From Haloarcula sebkhae (GTDB lineage: Archaea; Halobacteriota; Halobacteria; Halobacteriales; Haloarculaceae), in assembly GCF_014647415.1 (NCBI RefSeq), contig NZ_BMPD01000004.1, positions 1 to 64,000 of the forward strand: a stretch of 64,000 nt of DNA, written 5' to 3'. Position numbers and translations under genes: made by a program. The notes below the pieces were generated by a model that was not told the origin of the DNA, ran no database searches, and worked only from the letters and a program-made list of their open reading frames with translations. Position 1 is the stretch's first letter; the number at the start of each line of letters is the position of its first letter. Shown here in pieces: positions 44,519-53,530 of this stretch.

Positions 44519-44662
44519 AACGGCGGACATGGTGGTGTCGAAACCGGTTGATACGTAGCGGTTTTCAGGATATAGAACAGCGGACACAGTGGTGTTGCTA
44601 CCAGTGATCGGAAGCTCCCGTATTTACTCCAATGGCGTATAGAACTACGGACACGGTGGTGT
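44519..44662 (+). repeat. Downstream origin repeats
   Basis: Three further copies of the origin box follow the orc stop, all in the same direction: 44519-44538 (AACGGCGGACATGGTGGTGT), 44576-44595 (AACAGCGGACACAGTGGTGT) and 44643-44662 (AACTACGGACACGGTGGTGT). Starts are 57 and 67 bp apart. They suggest Orc binding on both sides of its gene. Confidence 0.75.
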
Positions 44663-45046
44663 CTAATAGTACCGACTCTACCTTTGGTGCGATGATAACT
44701 ACCGTAGAATCTATAGATATTGTCTTTGAGAATCAAATCTGTATAATATGTTTACAGCTAACTCCCCGTTTCAGGAGAGATGCTGGATACTAGCTTTCTG
44801 CGTCAATCCATTGCTTGTTCGAAAATCAGAGACCATCTCGTTCATCACTGGGAACGAATTTTTCATGTAACCTATCTGGAAAAACCTCTGGCACAGCCTA
44901 TTCGCACCGATTACCGTAGACTATCTTGGTCTGGACCGTCCGGTGGTAAAAGTCTGCAATTCAGGCAGTGGTTTTGAGATATATCGGCAGTGGGGTGCAT
45001 ATGCAACGCGGCTACCAACCCAGGCTAACCGTCCTGGTCCTGACGA
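44663..45046. other. Spacer, no gene seen
   Basis: About 380 bases after the origin repeats. A 65-codon frame here is Arg/Ser/His-rich and not credible. No repeats seen. Confidence 0.45.
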
Positions 45047-45403
45047 TTAGTTCTTTCTTGCGCGGCTGCTGTTAGTGCCCGACAGCCGGATCACACCGTC
45101 AGCCCGAACTGTCACGATAATGTTACGGTACCGAAAGGTAATGTTCTGGCTCGCTGATCCGATTGACTGGTCTGGCTGTGTACCGAATAGTAGTGTCTCA
45201 ATGGCATCGATATTGATGTAGTCGTGTAACGGCGACTCACGATACGTTTCTGTTCCCGTCTGATCGGCAACGGCCTGAACAATGACCGTAGCAAGCTCTT
45301 TATCGCTGGTTGGATTGTACTGAACTTCAGTTAGAGTGCCGCTCGGTGCCGCAAATAGTCTCTCATCTCCATCAGCTCCATCGCTCTGGCTGTCGTCGGT
45401 CAT
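45047..45403 (-). CDS. HalOD1-type protein
   Basis: 118 residues with an acidic, disordered N-terminus (DDSQSDGADGDERLFA). The HalOD1 fold follows: YNPTSDKELATVIVQAVADQ, then SPLHDYINIDAIETLLFG, then a beta end NITFRYRNIIVTVRADGVIR. Same family as 3491-3754. It is divergent from a Tat lipoprotein gene; three 13-bp repeats lie in the shared upstream region (45496-45534). Function unknown beyond its signalling-domain class. Confidence 0.7.
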   Translation of the reverse strand: MTDDSQSDGADGDERLFAAPSGTLTEVQYNPTSDKELATVIVQAVADQTGTETYRESPLHDYINIDAIETLLFGTQPDQSIGSASQNITFRYRNIIVTVRADGVIRLSGTNSSRARKN

Positions 45404-45495
45404 CTATCTACCAAACAACTGGAGCGTACATATAATACACCTATGAATATTCGGGCATAATAACTACTATCTTCAATCTAATGGTGAATGAGATA

Positions 45496-45534
45496 TTAAC
45501 TATCCTGCTAAGCTATACGGTATAGCTATATTGG
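45496..45534 (+). repeat. Three 13-bp repeats matching the par array
   Basis: Direct repeats in strict 13-bp register: TTAACTATCCTGC (45496), TAAGCTATACGGT (45509), ATAGCTATATTGG (45522). They match the TTGGCTATNCTGA-like unit found downstream of the parA operon. The last two also make a 17-bp palindrome (AGCTATAC G GTATAGCT, 45511-45527). Located in the spacer between the HalOD1 and lipoprotein genes, 15 kb from parA. Confidence 0.6.
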
Positions 45535-45539
45535 AATAT

Positions 45540-45553
45540 ATTGACCAGTCAAT
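45540..45553 (+). promoter_or_regulatory. Palindromic operator candidate
   Basis: ATTGAC CA GTCAAT, a perfect 14-bp palindrome about 100 bp before the lipoprotein start. The shape fits a TetR-type site, and a TetR gene lies just beyond the lipoprotein gene. Confidence 0.4.
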
Positions 45554-45651
45554 ACACATACCACGAACATCCGTGATCAGAGCGGGTCATATATGGTAAC
45601 AATAGTCATGAATTCTGCGGTAGTGTCTGTTTGTTGAAGGTGTCCACCTCC

Positions 45652-46368
45652 ATGCATCAACTATCCAGACGGCAGTTACTCGGAGCCGTGGGTTCGGGAT
45701 TGATCGCACTCGCCGGTTGCAGCAGCGATCAAAATAGTGGGTCAGACGAAACAGAGAGTGGCGGCGGAGCCGAACCAACGCCTGATCAAGGTGAGACAAC
45801 CAGCACGGATGCATTGTCGGGCAGCGGAAACGATGATAGATCGACACAGTTCGGACAGGTCACGCAGTTCCCAGAATCGTATGCGATGACAGCCACTATG
45901 CAGTCTGAGGGACGGACCATCGAGATGACTGGTCGTTTCTACCAAGGGGATATGTACTGGTCGTTTGACCAGCAAGGACAACAGATGGAGATGTACCATA
46001 TTGGGAACAGTACGTACACCGTTGCTGGGGGGCAGTGTCTCCGCGGAACGATGCAACAGGGGATGGATCGCGACGAGGTTGATCCGGGTCGGTTCGCCGA
46101 TCAGCCGAAGGCAAACTCAGACCTCACGCCGGTCGGCCGGGATACCATCGATGGCGAGGAAGTATTGGTGTATGAAATCTCTCAGGACGGCTCTCAGGAG
46201 CCGGTGACATACTACGTCCTCGCCGACTCCGGGTATCCGCGACGTATTGAAGCCGAGTCAATGCGGTGGGATTTCCACTCGTGGGGCTCAGTCGAGCCGA
46301 TCCAGAAACCCGAAGGGGACTGTCGGTCGATGCCCGGTGACGGCATGACAGCTGACGGGGGCAGTTAA
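45652..46368 (+). CDS. Tat lipoprotein of unknown function (LolA/LppX-like)
   Basis: 238 residues with a clear Tat-lipoprotein signal: LSRRQLLGAVGSGLIALAGC. A Gly/Glu/Thr-rich linker follows. The mature domain (FPESYAMTATMQSEGRTIEM, DMYWSFDQQGQQMEMYHIGN, YYVLADSGYPRRIEAESM) has the long-strand pattern of LolA/LppX-type lipid-binding proteins, a fold guess only. ATG 45652 is preferred over a start 21 bases upstream. It converges with a TetR gene (15 bp between stops) and lies beside an exported-protein/MMPL pump pair, suggesting a shared role in lipid or hydrophobic-compound export. Confidence 0.65.
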   Translation: MHQLSRRQLLGAVGSGLIALAGCSSDQNSGSDETESGGGAEPTPDQGETTSTDALSGSGNDDRSTQFGQVTQFPESYAMTATMQSEGRTIEMTGRFYQGDMYWSFDQQGQQMEMYHIGNSTYTVAGGQCLRGTMQQGMDRDEVDPGRFADQPKANSDLTPVGRDTIDGEEVLVYEISQDGSQEPVTYYVLADSGYPRRIEAESMRWDFHSWGSVEPIQKPEGDCRSMPGDGMTADGGS

Positions 46369-46383
46369 TCGATCAGCCAGACG

Positions 46384-46995
46384 TTACTCAGCGTGGCTCT
46401 CGGAGAGTAAACAGTGCTCGACATACCGCCGGAATTCGGCTCTCACGTCGTCGATCGTGTCCTCGTCGCTGGTAATCCGTTCCGCCTGAATACCGACTAA
46501 GACTGTGTGAAATAGTGCGGCTGTCTGCGATGGGTCTTCGACATCAAATGCACCGGCATCAACACCCGCTTGGATGACACGGGCGATCTGCTTTCGAATA
46601 AAGTCATCACTTCTGCGAAAGAGACGGTTGTAATCATCGTCGTGTGCTGCCTGCGCCCGCAATTCAATCACAGCCTGAGAAAACTCGACATCACTGTTGC
46701 TGCTGGTCCCAAATATTTCGTCGATGATGACCTCGATGTACGCCTCGGGAGACTGGTTGGGAAGCGGGACCTGATTTTCGACCTGCTCAAGCATATAATC
46801 AAGAAGGTCTACCAGCAACTCGTCTTTATTATCATAGTGGTGGTATATAAGTGACTGACTCTTCCCGAACTCGTCACCTATCTTCGAGATAGTCAGCTCC
46901 GCATATCCGTGCTGACGCAGTGCATAGAAGGTGGCTTCGAGGATTTCCTCGCGGGTCCCTTCCGGGTTCTCAAAAAAGGATATCTCGTTAGTCAT
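46384..46995 (-). CDS. TetR/AcrR family regulator
   Basis: 203 residues. N-terminal HTH: TREEILEATFYALRQHGYAE, then LTISKIGDEFGKSQSLIYHH, then YDNKDELLVDLLDYMLEQVE, all standard TetR phrases. The C-terminal ligand domain is helical. It is divergent from the exported protein/MMPL operon, the usual place for a local repressor. A palindrome TTGAAC-GGTACG-GTTCAA (47018-47035) lies 22 bp upstream of its ATG. Confidence 0.85.
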   Translation of the reverse strand: MTNEISFFENPEGTREEILEATFYALRQHGYAELTISKIGDEFGKSQSLIYHHYDNKDELLVDLLDYMLEQVENQVPLPNQSPEAYIEVIIDEIFGTSSNSDVEFSQAVIELRAQAAHDDDYNRLFRRSDDFIRKQIARVIQAGVDAGAFDVEDPSQTAALFHTVLVGIQAERITSDEDTIDDVRAEFRRYVEHCLLSESHAE

Positions 46996-47489
46996 CTTTA
47001 CATCGACCGTTCTCTGCTTGAACGGTACGGTTCAAATCACTCACGGTTCTACTGTTTCCTCGTTGTCGGCCATGTGGCCAGTCTGGGGCCTCGTTTTCAT
47101 CACTGGATTGAGTAAAGACAACTGTTCGTATATAGCCATACAGTTGATTACACATTCAATAAACTTAAGCGTATTGTTGACCCTTGTCTCAAGGGTGAAC
47201 TGGGCTGCATTCCCGTTCTTTCCGTTCGTATCTCTATTATGGGTATCGTACCTCTAAGCCCCATCTGGAGGTGTTTGTGGATTTTATGTCGCAAACAGAT
47301 AGAGGAACCGAAAACCGAGCAGTCCGGGTTTTGATCGGCTGATTGTTCCTAGCCGAGCCTGAGAGATACGAAAGCACTGTATGTGATTGAACGTTTAGTC
47401 AGCCACAGGAATGACGACTGGCAAACGAAGAATTTCGAAGCCGTTTATGACCACCAACGAATCGCGGAGTGAATGGAAGTCTTACTAAT
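46996..47489. other. Divergent regulatory region of the pump operon
   Basis: About 490 bases without a gene between tetR (minus) and the exported-protein gene (plus). It holds the TTGAAC/GTTCAA palindrome (47018-47035) and a second inverted repeat ACCCTT-GTCTC-AAGGGT (47180-47196). Confidence 0.55.
47018..47035 (+). promoter_or_regulatory. Likely TetR operator
   Basis: TTGAAC (47018-47023) GGTACG GTTCAA (47030-47035). Perfect 6-bp arms, 22 bp before the tetR start, the usual place for an autoregulated operator. Confidence 0.5.
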
Positions 47490-49424
47490 ATGGCATCTAA
47501 CGCACAGAAGCTGCTACTCTTGGCCGTAGTGGGGATTGTTGTAACTAGCGGAACGGCAACCGCTGCGGTCATTGGGAGCCCTGATATCGATGCAACGCTT
47601 GAAGACGACACCGTCGCCCCTGGTGAACAAAAGACGATAGAAATTTCACTGGTCAACACTGGCGATCTTGAAAGCGGGTCCTCCCAAAATCCGGCGCTGA
47701 ACAGCGAGGTAACCACAGCAAAGGGACTCACTGTGTCTCTCGGCTCAGGGGACGCGCCGATATCGATCAAGAACTCGAAACGAAGCCTTGGAACGTTGCA
47801 AGCGGGGCCGAAGACTACGGTTCCGTTTACGATCAGTGTGGACGATGACGCCAGTTCCGGAACGTATGATGCACAGCTACGATTGGATTACAAGCACACG
47901 AGCTACATTTCCGAAGGAACAGGTACACGGGACGAGGACCAAACGAGAGAAACTGTAGACATTGAAATAGATGTCACCGACGACGCCACGTTCGACGTAA
48001 CTAATGTTGAATCGAATGCGCGCGTGGATTCGACAGGAACAGTGGCGGTCAGTGTGGAAAACACGGGCGACAGTCCTGCACGGAACGCTGCGGTAACCCT
48101 TGAATCACAGAATCAAGATCTCACAGTGAGTGGTGGGACTGCAACCTCGCGGTTTGTCGATACATGGGACACAGGTGAGACTCGGACGTTCCGGTATCGC
48201 GTGACCTCCACAGAAGCCGCAGAGCCAGAGTCGTATCAATTCGACTTGTCGGTGGCCTTTGACAATGAGGATGGCATCAGAACACAGTCGCCAAGCCAAT
48301 CCGTTGCAGTTGCACCCGACCCCGAACAGACGTTCTCAGTCGTCAATGCAAGCAGCTCCGTTGCTGTCAGCAATACAGGGACGTACGAGGTAAATCTACG
48401 CAACACGGGCCCGTTGACGGTCAACGACGCCGCTGTCAAGTTCAACTCACAAAACGCGGACATAACGTTCGGCCAGAGTCCGTCGACGACTGCATATGTG
48501 GGAGAGTGGGAGCCAGGCGAAGTTCGAACAGTCCGTGTTGATGCGACAGCGAGCCCCGACGCTGAAGACAGAAGCTACGCTCTGTCGGCTACCGTACAGT
48601 ACGACGATCAAGAAGGCGATACCAGCGCGTATGATAATATCCCCATGAGCATTACCCCTGCGCCTGAGCAGAACTTCGGCGTATCCGATATCGAGGCGTC
48701 ACTGCAGGCAGGTGAGGACGGCTCACTGAGTGCAACCCTCACAAACACCGGAACCCGTGACGTGGAGAACGTCGTCGTCTCCTGGCAGAGCCAGCAGTCA
48801 ACACTGTCGCCAAAGGAGACGCAGTATGCTGTCGGAAATCTCGATGCGGGCGAATCGGCCAACTTCAGCTTTGGCGTTGACGTGTCCAACAGCGCAGAGG
48901 CAGGCGCCCGGCAGTTTGACTTCGGCGTGAGCTACCGCGACGATAACGGTGACAGGGTTGACGCAGACACACTCGAGATTCGTTCAACAGTGGCTGGTAG
49001 TCAGGACGAGTTCGACATCGAAATGCAGAACGCAACGCTCGGTGTGGGGCAAGACCGCTCGATTACGTTTACGATAACGAATACGAAAGACAAGACGCTG
49101 ACCAGTATCGAAGGGAAGGCGTTCGTCAATGATCCCCTCAGCAGCAGTGACGATGAAACGTTTATTGCTGAGCTGGAACCCGGTGAATCAGAAACGGTTT
49201 CGGTTCAGCTCTCAGCGGGAAGCGATGCACTGGACAAGACGTATCCGCTCAATCTCGACTTCCAGTATGAGATGCCTGACGGTGATAAACGGGTCTCAGA
49301 CACGTATAGTCTCCCAATAGAAGTCACCGACCAGTCTGGAGGCGGCGGAACGCCAGTGTGGCTTATCGGTGGCGTTGCACTCCTGGCAGTCGTTGGCGGC
49401 ATCGTCTGGTACAGGCGACAGTAA
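47490..49424 (+). CDS. Exported CARDB-like protein with C-terminal anchor
   Basis: 644 residues. A Sec-type signal (QKLLLLAVVGIVVTSGTATA) precedes a series of NEW3/CARDB-like Ig domains with recurring phrases: LVNTGDLESG, ENTGDSPARN, RNTGPLTVND, TNTGTRDVEN, TNTKDKTLTS. Each is followed by a DAGE or EPGE turn and a buried F-x-V-x-V strand. The C-terminus has a Gly-rich hinge and one transmembrane helix (TPVWLIGGVALLAVVGGIVW) with YRRQ inside. This is the COG1361 (S-layer-like) architecture. It ends 27 bp before an MMPL pump gene and probably forms an external partner of it, comparable in role to a periplasmic adaptor. That role is inference. Confidence 0.78.
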   Translation: MASNAQKLLLLAVVGIVVTSGTATAAVIGSPDIDATLEDDTVAPGEQKTIEISLVNTGDLESGSSQNPALNSEVTTAKGLTVSLGSGDAPISIKNSKRSLGTLQAGPKTTVPFTISVDDDASSGTYDAQLRLDYKHTSYISEGTGTRDEDQTRETVDIEIDVTDDATFDVTNVESNARVDSTGTVAVSVENTGDSPARNAAVTLESQNQDLTVSGGTATSRFVDTWDTGETRTFRYRVTSTEAAEPESYQFDLSVAFDNEDGIRTQSPSQSVAVAPDPEQTFSVVNASSSVAVSNTGTYEVNLRNTGPLTVNDAAVKFNSQNADITFGQSPSTTAYVGEWEPGEVRTVRVDATASPDAEDRSYALSATVQYDDQEGDTSAYDNIPMSITPAPEQNFGVSDIEASLQAGEDGSLSATLTNTGTRDVENVVVSWQSQQSTLSPKETQYAVGNLDAGESANFSFGVDVSNSAEAGARQFDFGVSYRDDNGDRVDADTLEIRSTVAGSQDEFDIEMQNATLGVGQDRSITFTITNTKDKTLTSIEGKAFVNDPLSSSDDETFIAELEPGESETVSVQLSAGSDALDKTYPLNLDFQYEMPDGDKRVSDTYSLPIEVTDQSGGGGTPVWLIGGVALLAVVGGIVWYRRQ

Positions 49425-49451
49425 CTCTCCGAGGCTAACGTATATGTCACA

Positions 49452-51944
49452 ATGTTAGACTATCAAAAATATATCGACATCCTGGACGATTGGATTGTCA
49501 ATCGTGACAAGACAGTCGTTGCTGCGTTCATCGTTATGACCCTCATTCTGTCGGCAGGGTTCGGCATGACTGCGACCGACTCGGGGACATCACAGTTCAC
49601 TGATGGCGTTCCTGCACAGGAAGCGTTCGACGAGGTCAATGATAACTTCGAGCGCGAACCGTTCGGCGAAGGGACCGGCTCTACGACGCTTATCCAGAAG
49701 GACCAGAACGTCCTGTCAAAGCCGGCGATCCTCAATATGCTGAAAGCCCAGAACCGGCTGACGCAGCGCGAATCACAGGACGTCGTTGGAACGACGAGTG
49801 CTGCACAGGCTGTCGCACAGACACTTGATCCGGATGCAGAGACACTGCCTGAACAGATCGATGCCGTCGAAGCAGCCTCACAGTCGGAAATCAAATCTGC
49901 CGCTCGAACCACGCTTGAGCGCCAGCCGGCAGTTGCAGGGCTTCTCAGCAACGACCTAAACCGAGAAGAGCCGTCGGCATCAGCAGCACTGACAACTGTT
50001 ACACACGAAGTGCCAGGTGTCTCAAGCAGTGCCGGGACAGAGGGGACATCACCACTGACGCCCATCCAACAGGAAGCGGACTATATCGTCAGTTCGGTCG
50101 ATGGTGATATCTCTGTCTTCGGCAGTGGGATCATCTCCGCAGAACTGAGCAGTGTCATCTCTGATTCGCTTGGACTCGTCGTCCCGGCTGCCGTGGTCTT
50201 GATTCTGTTCTTCCTCATCATCGCGTACCGGGACCCGTTTGATCTGCTCATTGGCCTCATCTCCTTAGCGATGGCAATTATATGGACATTCGGGTTCATG
50301 GGATGGGCCGGTATCCCCTTCACGCAGATGTTGATCACAGTCCCGCCGTTGCTTCTCGCTGTTGGAATTGACTTCGGGATCCACGCCGTAAATCGATATC
50401 GCGAAGAACGCGTCGAGGGGATCGAACCGACGCCTGCAATGCGGACCGCGACAGATCAGTTACTCCCGGCGTTCTTCATCGTAACTGGCACGACAGTACT
50501 GGGATTCGCCGCCAACGGGACCAGTCAGCTTGGTCCGATCCGCGACCTCGGGTTCGTCGCCAGTGTGGGAATCCTATTTACATTCCTCATCTTCGGTATC
50601 TTCCTGCCAGCGCTGAAGCACTTCACGGACCAGCAGCGGGTGCGATACGACCTCCCCGAATTCAGTACCGCTCCGATTGGCTCTGAGGACTCTGCAGTCG
50701 GTAAATCGCTGACTGTCGGTGTCGCAATCGCCCGCCGAGCCCCGTACGTATTCTTCGCCCTCGTGCTGGTGTCTACGGCAGCTCTGGGGGCGTATGGGAC
50801 TGGAATCGATACCCGGTTCACCACTGAGGACTTCCTCCCACCGGAGGAGAACCCCGGATACGTCGAGGTCCTGCCGGAAGCTGTGGCGCCGAATGAGTAC
50901 ACAGTCACGAAACAGATAAACTATCTTGAGGACAACTTCGAGAGCGGCGAGAGTGATACAGTAACCGTATACGTCGAAGGGTCGTTACAGGACGGAACAG
51001 CACTAGAGGAGATCCACCGGGCGAATCAGGACCCACCCGACTCCTTTGTTACAACCGGTGGGAGTGCAGATTCGACTAGTATCCTTACCGTCATTAACCG
51101 CTACGAGCGTGCTTCACCGGAGTTCCGACAACTCGTCGCACAGAACGATCAGAACGGAAACGGTGTCCCCGACCAGAATCTTCCGACCATCTACAACGCG
51201 CTGTATGACTCACCGTACGGCGACCGGGCAGAATCGTACATGACTGACGACTACACGCGCACGCGAATCGTGTACTCTGTCGAGTCTGATGCGAGTCAAC
51301 AGGAAGTGACAGAGGACACAAGAGCCGTTGCTGATGAGTTCCGGATGGAGGCGACCGCAACCGGCAGCGTTGTGGTACTCAAAGCCGTCTCGGATGTAAT
51401 CGCAGAATCGGCGTACATAAGCCTGGGTCTCGCAATTGTCGCGTCTGCAGTGTTCCTGTTGTTCGCGTACTGGCTACTTGAACGCCGTCCCGGGCTTGGG
51501 GTTGCGAACCTCATCCCGATACTGCTCACCATTGCCGCCTTGGCTGCGACAATGCGGTATCTGGACATCCCATTTAACGTCCTCACCGGAACGACGTTAT
51601 CGATCGGAATCGGGCTCGGTATCGATTACTCCGCCCACCTCGTCCATCGGTTCTCTGAGGAGTACCGCGGCGACGTCGGCTTGCTTGAAGCACTCGACAT
51701 CAGCGTCCGGGGAACAGGTGGTGCGTTGGCCGGCAGTATGGTCACCACGACATCCGGAACCGGAGTGCTCGTCCTCGCAGTCGTCCCGATCCTGGGGCAG
51801 TTCGGGTTATTGATCGCCCTCAGTGTGCTCTATTCGTTCGTAGCGTCCATACTGGTGCTCCCAACCTCGATCGTCATCTGGGACCGCAGCCGTGGAACGC
51901 TTGGGACGCTACTCTCGTCGCGCCAATCGCGGAGTGTGAACTGA
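49452..51944 (+). CDS. MMPL/RND family exporter
   Basis: 830-residue transporter with the internal duplication of the RND superfamily: TM1, an outside loop, then six-helix bundles near residues 225-370 and 640-810. First bundle: LGLVVPAAVVLILFFLIIAY, then VGIDFGIHAVNRYREERVEG. Second bundle: GIGLGIDYSAHLVHRFSEEY, with the buried Asp in GIDF/GIDY thought to carry protons. These are the HpnN/MmpL-type motifs, and the family exports lipids, hopanoids or hydrophobic compounds. Operon with the CARDB-like protein; TetR genes lie on both sides. Substrate unknown. Confidence 0.85.
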   Translation: MLDYQKYIDILDDWIVNRDKTVVAAFIVMTLILSAGFGMTATDSGTSQFTDGVPAQEAFDEVNDNFEREPFGEGTGSTTLIQKDQNVLSKPAILNMLKAQNRLTQRESQDVVGTTSAAQAVAQTLDPDAETLPEQIDAVEAASQSEIKSAARTTLERQPAVAGLLSNDLNREEPSASAALTTVTHEVPGVSSSAGTEGTSPLTPIQQEADYIVSSVDGDISVFGSGIISAELSSVISDSLGLVVPAAVVLILFFLIIAYRDPFDLLIGLISLAMAIIWTFGFMGWAGIPFTQMLITVPPLLLAVGIDFGIHAVNRYREERVEGIEPTPAMRTATDQLLPAFFIVTGTTVLGFAANGTSQLGPIRDLGFVASVGILFTFLIFGIFLPALKHFTDQQRVRYDLPEFSTAPIGSEDSAVGKSLTVGVAIARRAPYVFFALVLVSTAALGAYGTGIDTRFTTEDFLPPEENPGYVEVLPEAVAPNEYTVTKQINYLEDNFESGESDTVTVYVEGSLQDGTALEEIHRANQDPPDSFVTTGGSADSTSILTVINRYERASPEFRQLVAQNDQNGNGVPDQNLPTIYNALYDSPYGDRAESYMTDDYTRTRIVYSVESDASQQEVTEDTRAVADEFRMEATATGSVVVLKAVSDVIAESAYISLGLAIVASAVFLLFAYWLLERRPGLGVANLIPILLTIAALAATMRYLDIPFNVLTGTTLSIGIGLGIDYSAHLVHRFSEEYRGDVGLLEALDISVRGTGGALAGSMVTTTSGTGVLVLAVVPILGQFGLLIALSVLYSFVASILVLPTSIVIWDRSRGTLGTLLSSRQSRSVN

Positions 51945-52008
51945 TGCGGTCCACTCACTTCGGCTCCTGCTCACCTGGGCCCGCTATGACCAAACTGACC
52001 AACTTAGT

Positions 52009-52047
52009 CAGAACCGTTCGGGGACAGCGTTCGAACAAACGGTTCTG
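52009..52047 (+). promoter_or_regulatory. Inverted repeat before the second tetR
   Basis: CAGAACCGTT (52009-52018) and AACGGTTCTG (52038-52047) are perfect 10-bp arms 19 bases apart, ending 41 bp before the tetR ATG at 52089. Likely autoregulatory operator. Confidence 0.5.
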
Positions 52048-52088
52048 TACTGCCACCCCAGCTACAATCAAGGAGGACGACTGTCTAT

Positions 52089-52685
52089 ATGACTAAAGAG
52101 AGCGACGCCCTCTGTGAAACTGAAAAGGAAATCATGCACGCAACTCACAGAGCGCTTGTTAACAGTGGGTACGCTGCGCTCTCGATATCGCGTATCTCTG
52201 AGGAACTTGACAAGGCCAAGTCGACGATATACCACTATTACGACTCGAAAGACGCCCTGCTTCTTCGGTTCCTCAGATTCACTGTGGACCGATTCGAGGA
52301 GACGATCAATACCAGCATCGGTGACGATCCGAAAGAAGACCTCAACCACATCATCAGGACACTCCTCCCGTGTCAGCTAACCGAGGAGAGACGCCAGCTA
52401 CACAGCGTTTTAGTCACGCTCTCCCCGCAAGCGCTGGAGCGGGAGGTATTTCGCGAGCAGTTCACCGAGATCGATACTCGACTCGCTACAATCATCGAAA
52501 AAACTGTTCGCCGAGGCGTTGAAGCGAATGTGTTTCGCGATGTTGATCCGATGCACGCGGCCGAACACATTCTAGCAACGATCAAAGGAACCATGTATAG
52601 CCGCCTCACGACCGACCGTGAAGCCGCGACGGCCGCAGCGAAAGCGTCTCTGTTCTCGTATATCGACTCCCATCTGGTTTCGTAG
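52089..52685 (+). CDS. TetR/AcrR family regulator
   Basis: 198 residues. The N-terminal HTH reads TEKEIMHATHRALVNSGYAA, LSISRISEELDKAKSTIYHY, YDSKDALLLRFLRFTVDRFE. The C-terminal helical domain ends ATIKGTMYSRLTTDREAATA. It follows the MMPL gene in the same direction after 144 bp and has its own palindrome. Distinct in sequence from the other TetR at 46384, so the pump may answer to two signals. Confidence 0.85.
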   Translation: MTKESDALCETEKEIMHATHRALVNSGYAALSISRISEELDKAKSTIYHYYDSKDALLLRFLRFTVDRFEETINTSIGDDPKEDLNHIIRTLLPCQLTEERRQLHSVLVTLSPQALEREVFREQFTEIDTRLATIIEKTVRRGVEANVFRDVDPMHAAEHILATIKGTMYSRLTTDREAATAAAKASLFSYIDSHLVS

Positions 52686-52873
52686 CTCCTGCCAGTCTGG
52701 CACCCGTCAAATTACCTCTGTTACATGGTCCGGATCAACCTCATCGACAGGCTGTTCTCCTGTAGACTACGAAGACTGAGAACGTGTCGAGAACCGGTGT
52801 TTTTCGATAGTGTGTTTCTAACCTGAAAGTAAGGGTAGCGGAGCCGACACCGTTCAGCCCCGAATTACTGCAG

Positions 52874-53530
52874 TTAGTAGCCGAGGTGTTCTCGGACGAG
52901 GACAACGGTAGTGCGGTCCTCTTCGAGCTCCTGACGGAGGATGAGTTGTTTGGCAATCGCGGAATCGACGCCGTAGGCCTCCTTCGCACGCTCGTTTTCG
53001 AGTGGATATGCAACGGTTTCCAGTCGGTCGAGAGCGTCTTCGAGTGTCGGCACGATCTTGTTCACGCCACTGACGATGACGACGTTACTGGCCGCGAACG
53101 GATACGCACCGATGCGGCTCCCCGAACGGTCCGCCGCGACGAGTTCGCCGGTCTGGGAAATGCCGTTGATGCCCCCGAGGAAGTAGTCGGCCGTCTGTGA
53201 CTCTCGTCGGGCAGCCTGGCGCTTCGCGTCGTCATCGATACTCCAAATCTCGTCGGGGAGGCTCTCCCACTCGTGGTCCCCCTCGCCCAGGTACTCGACG
53301 AACCCGATCTCTTCGAGCGTCGTCGAGTGGCCGTTCATGACAGACGCCTCTGCGGGGATGAGTGACTGAAGTTCTGCGAGCGCATCATCAGTCGAGTCAA
53401 CGACGACGACATCGAACCCGTTTGCCTCTAGGTTCTCGACGGTCTCCTCGATGGTCTCCTCGGAGGCCAGCTCGTCCAGCGATTCGTCGATATCCGCGTC
53501 GTCTGCGTAATCTGATTTCTGTTGAGACAT
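52874..53530 (-). CDS. LUD domain protein (LutC-like)
   Basis: 218 residues of the lactate-utilisation (LUD) domain family. It contains LEANGFDVVVVDSTDDALAE, then IPAEASVMNGHSTTLEEIGF, GGINGISQTGELVAADRSGS, and ASNVVIVSGVNKIVPTLEDA, the usual LUD phrases for a small-molecule or anion-binding Rossmann-like fold. Stand-alone LUD proteins are widespread in haloarchaea; no lutA or lutB is nearby. ATG 53530 is preferred over an upstream start in the same frame. Exact role unknown. Confidence 0.8.
   Translation of the reverse strand: MSQQKSDYADDADIDESLDELASEETIEETVENLEANGFDVVVVDSTDDALAELQSLIPAEASVMNGHSTTLEEIGFVEYLGEGDHEWESLPDEIWSIDDDAKRQAARRESQTADYFLGGINGISQTGELVAADRSGSRIGAYPFAASNVVIVSGVNKIVPTLEDALDRLETVAYPLENERAKEAYGVDSAIAKQLILRQELEEDRTTVVLVREHLGY

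Noticed and set aside
44780-44977. 65-codon frame after the origin repeats
   Set aside because: Composition (His, Arg, Ser, Trp-rich) and lack of a promoter or neighbour argue against a gene.
45511-45527. 17-bp palindrome AGCTATAC-G-GTATAGCT as an ordinary operator
   Set aside because: It is better explained as two units of the 13-bp direct repeat, with a third in-phase unit just before it; the palindrome is a by-product.
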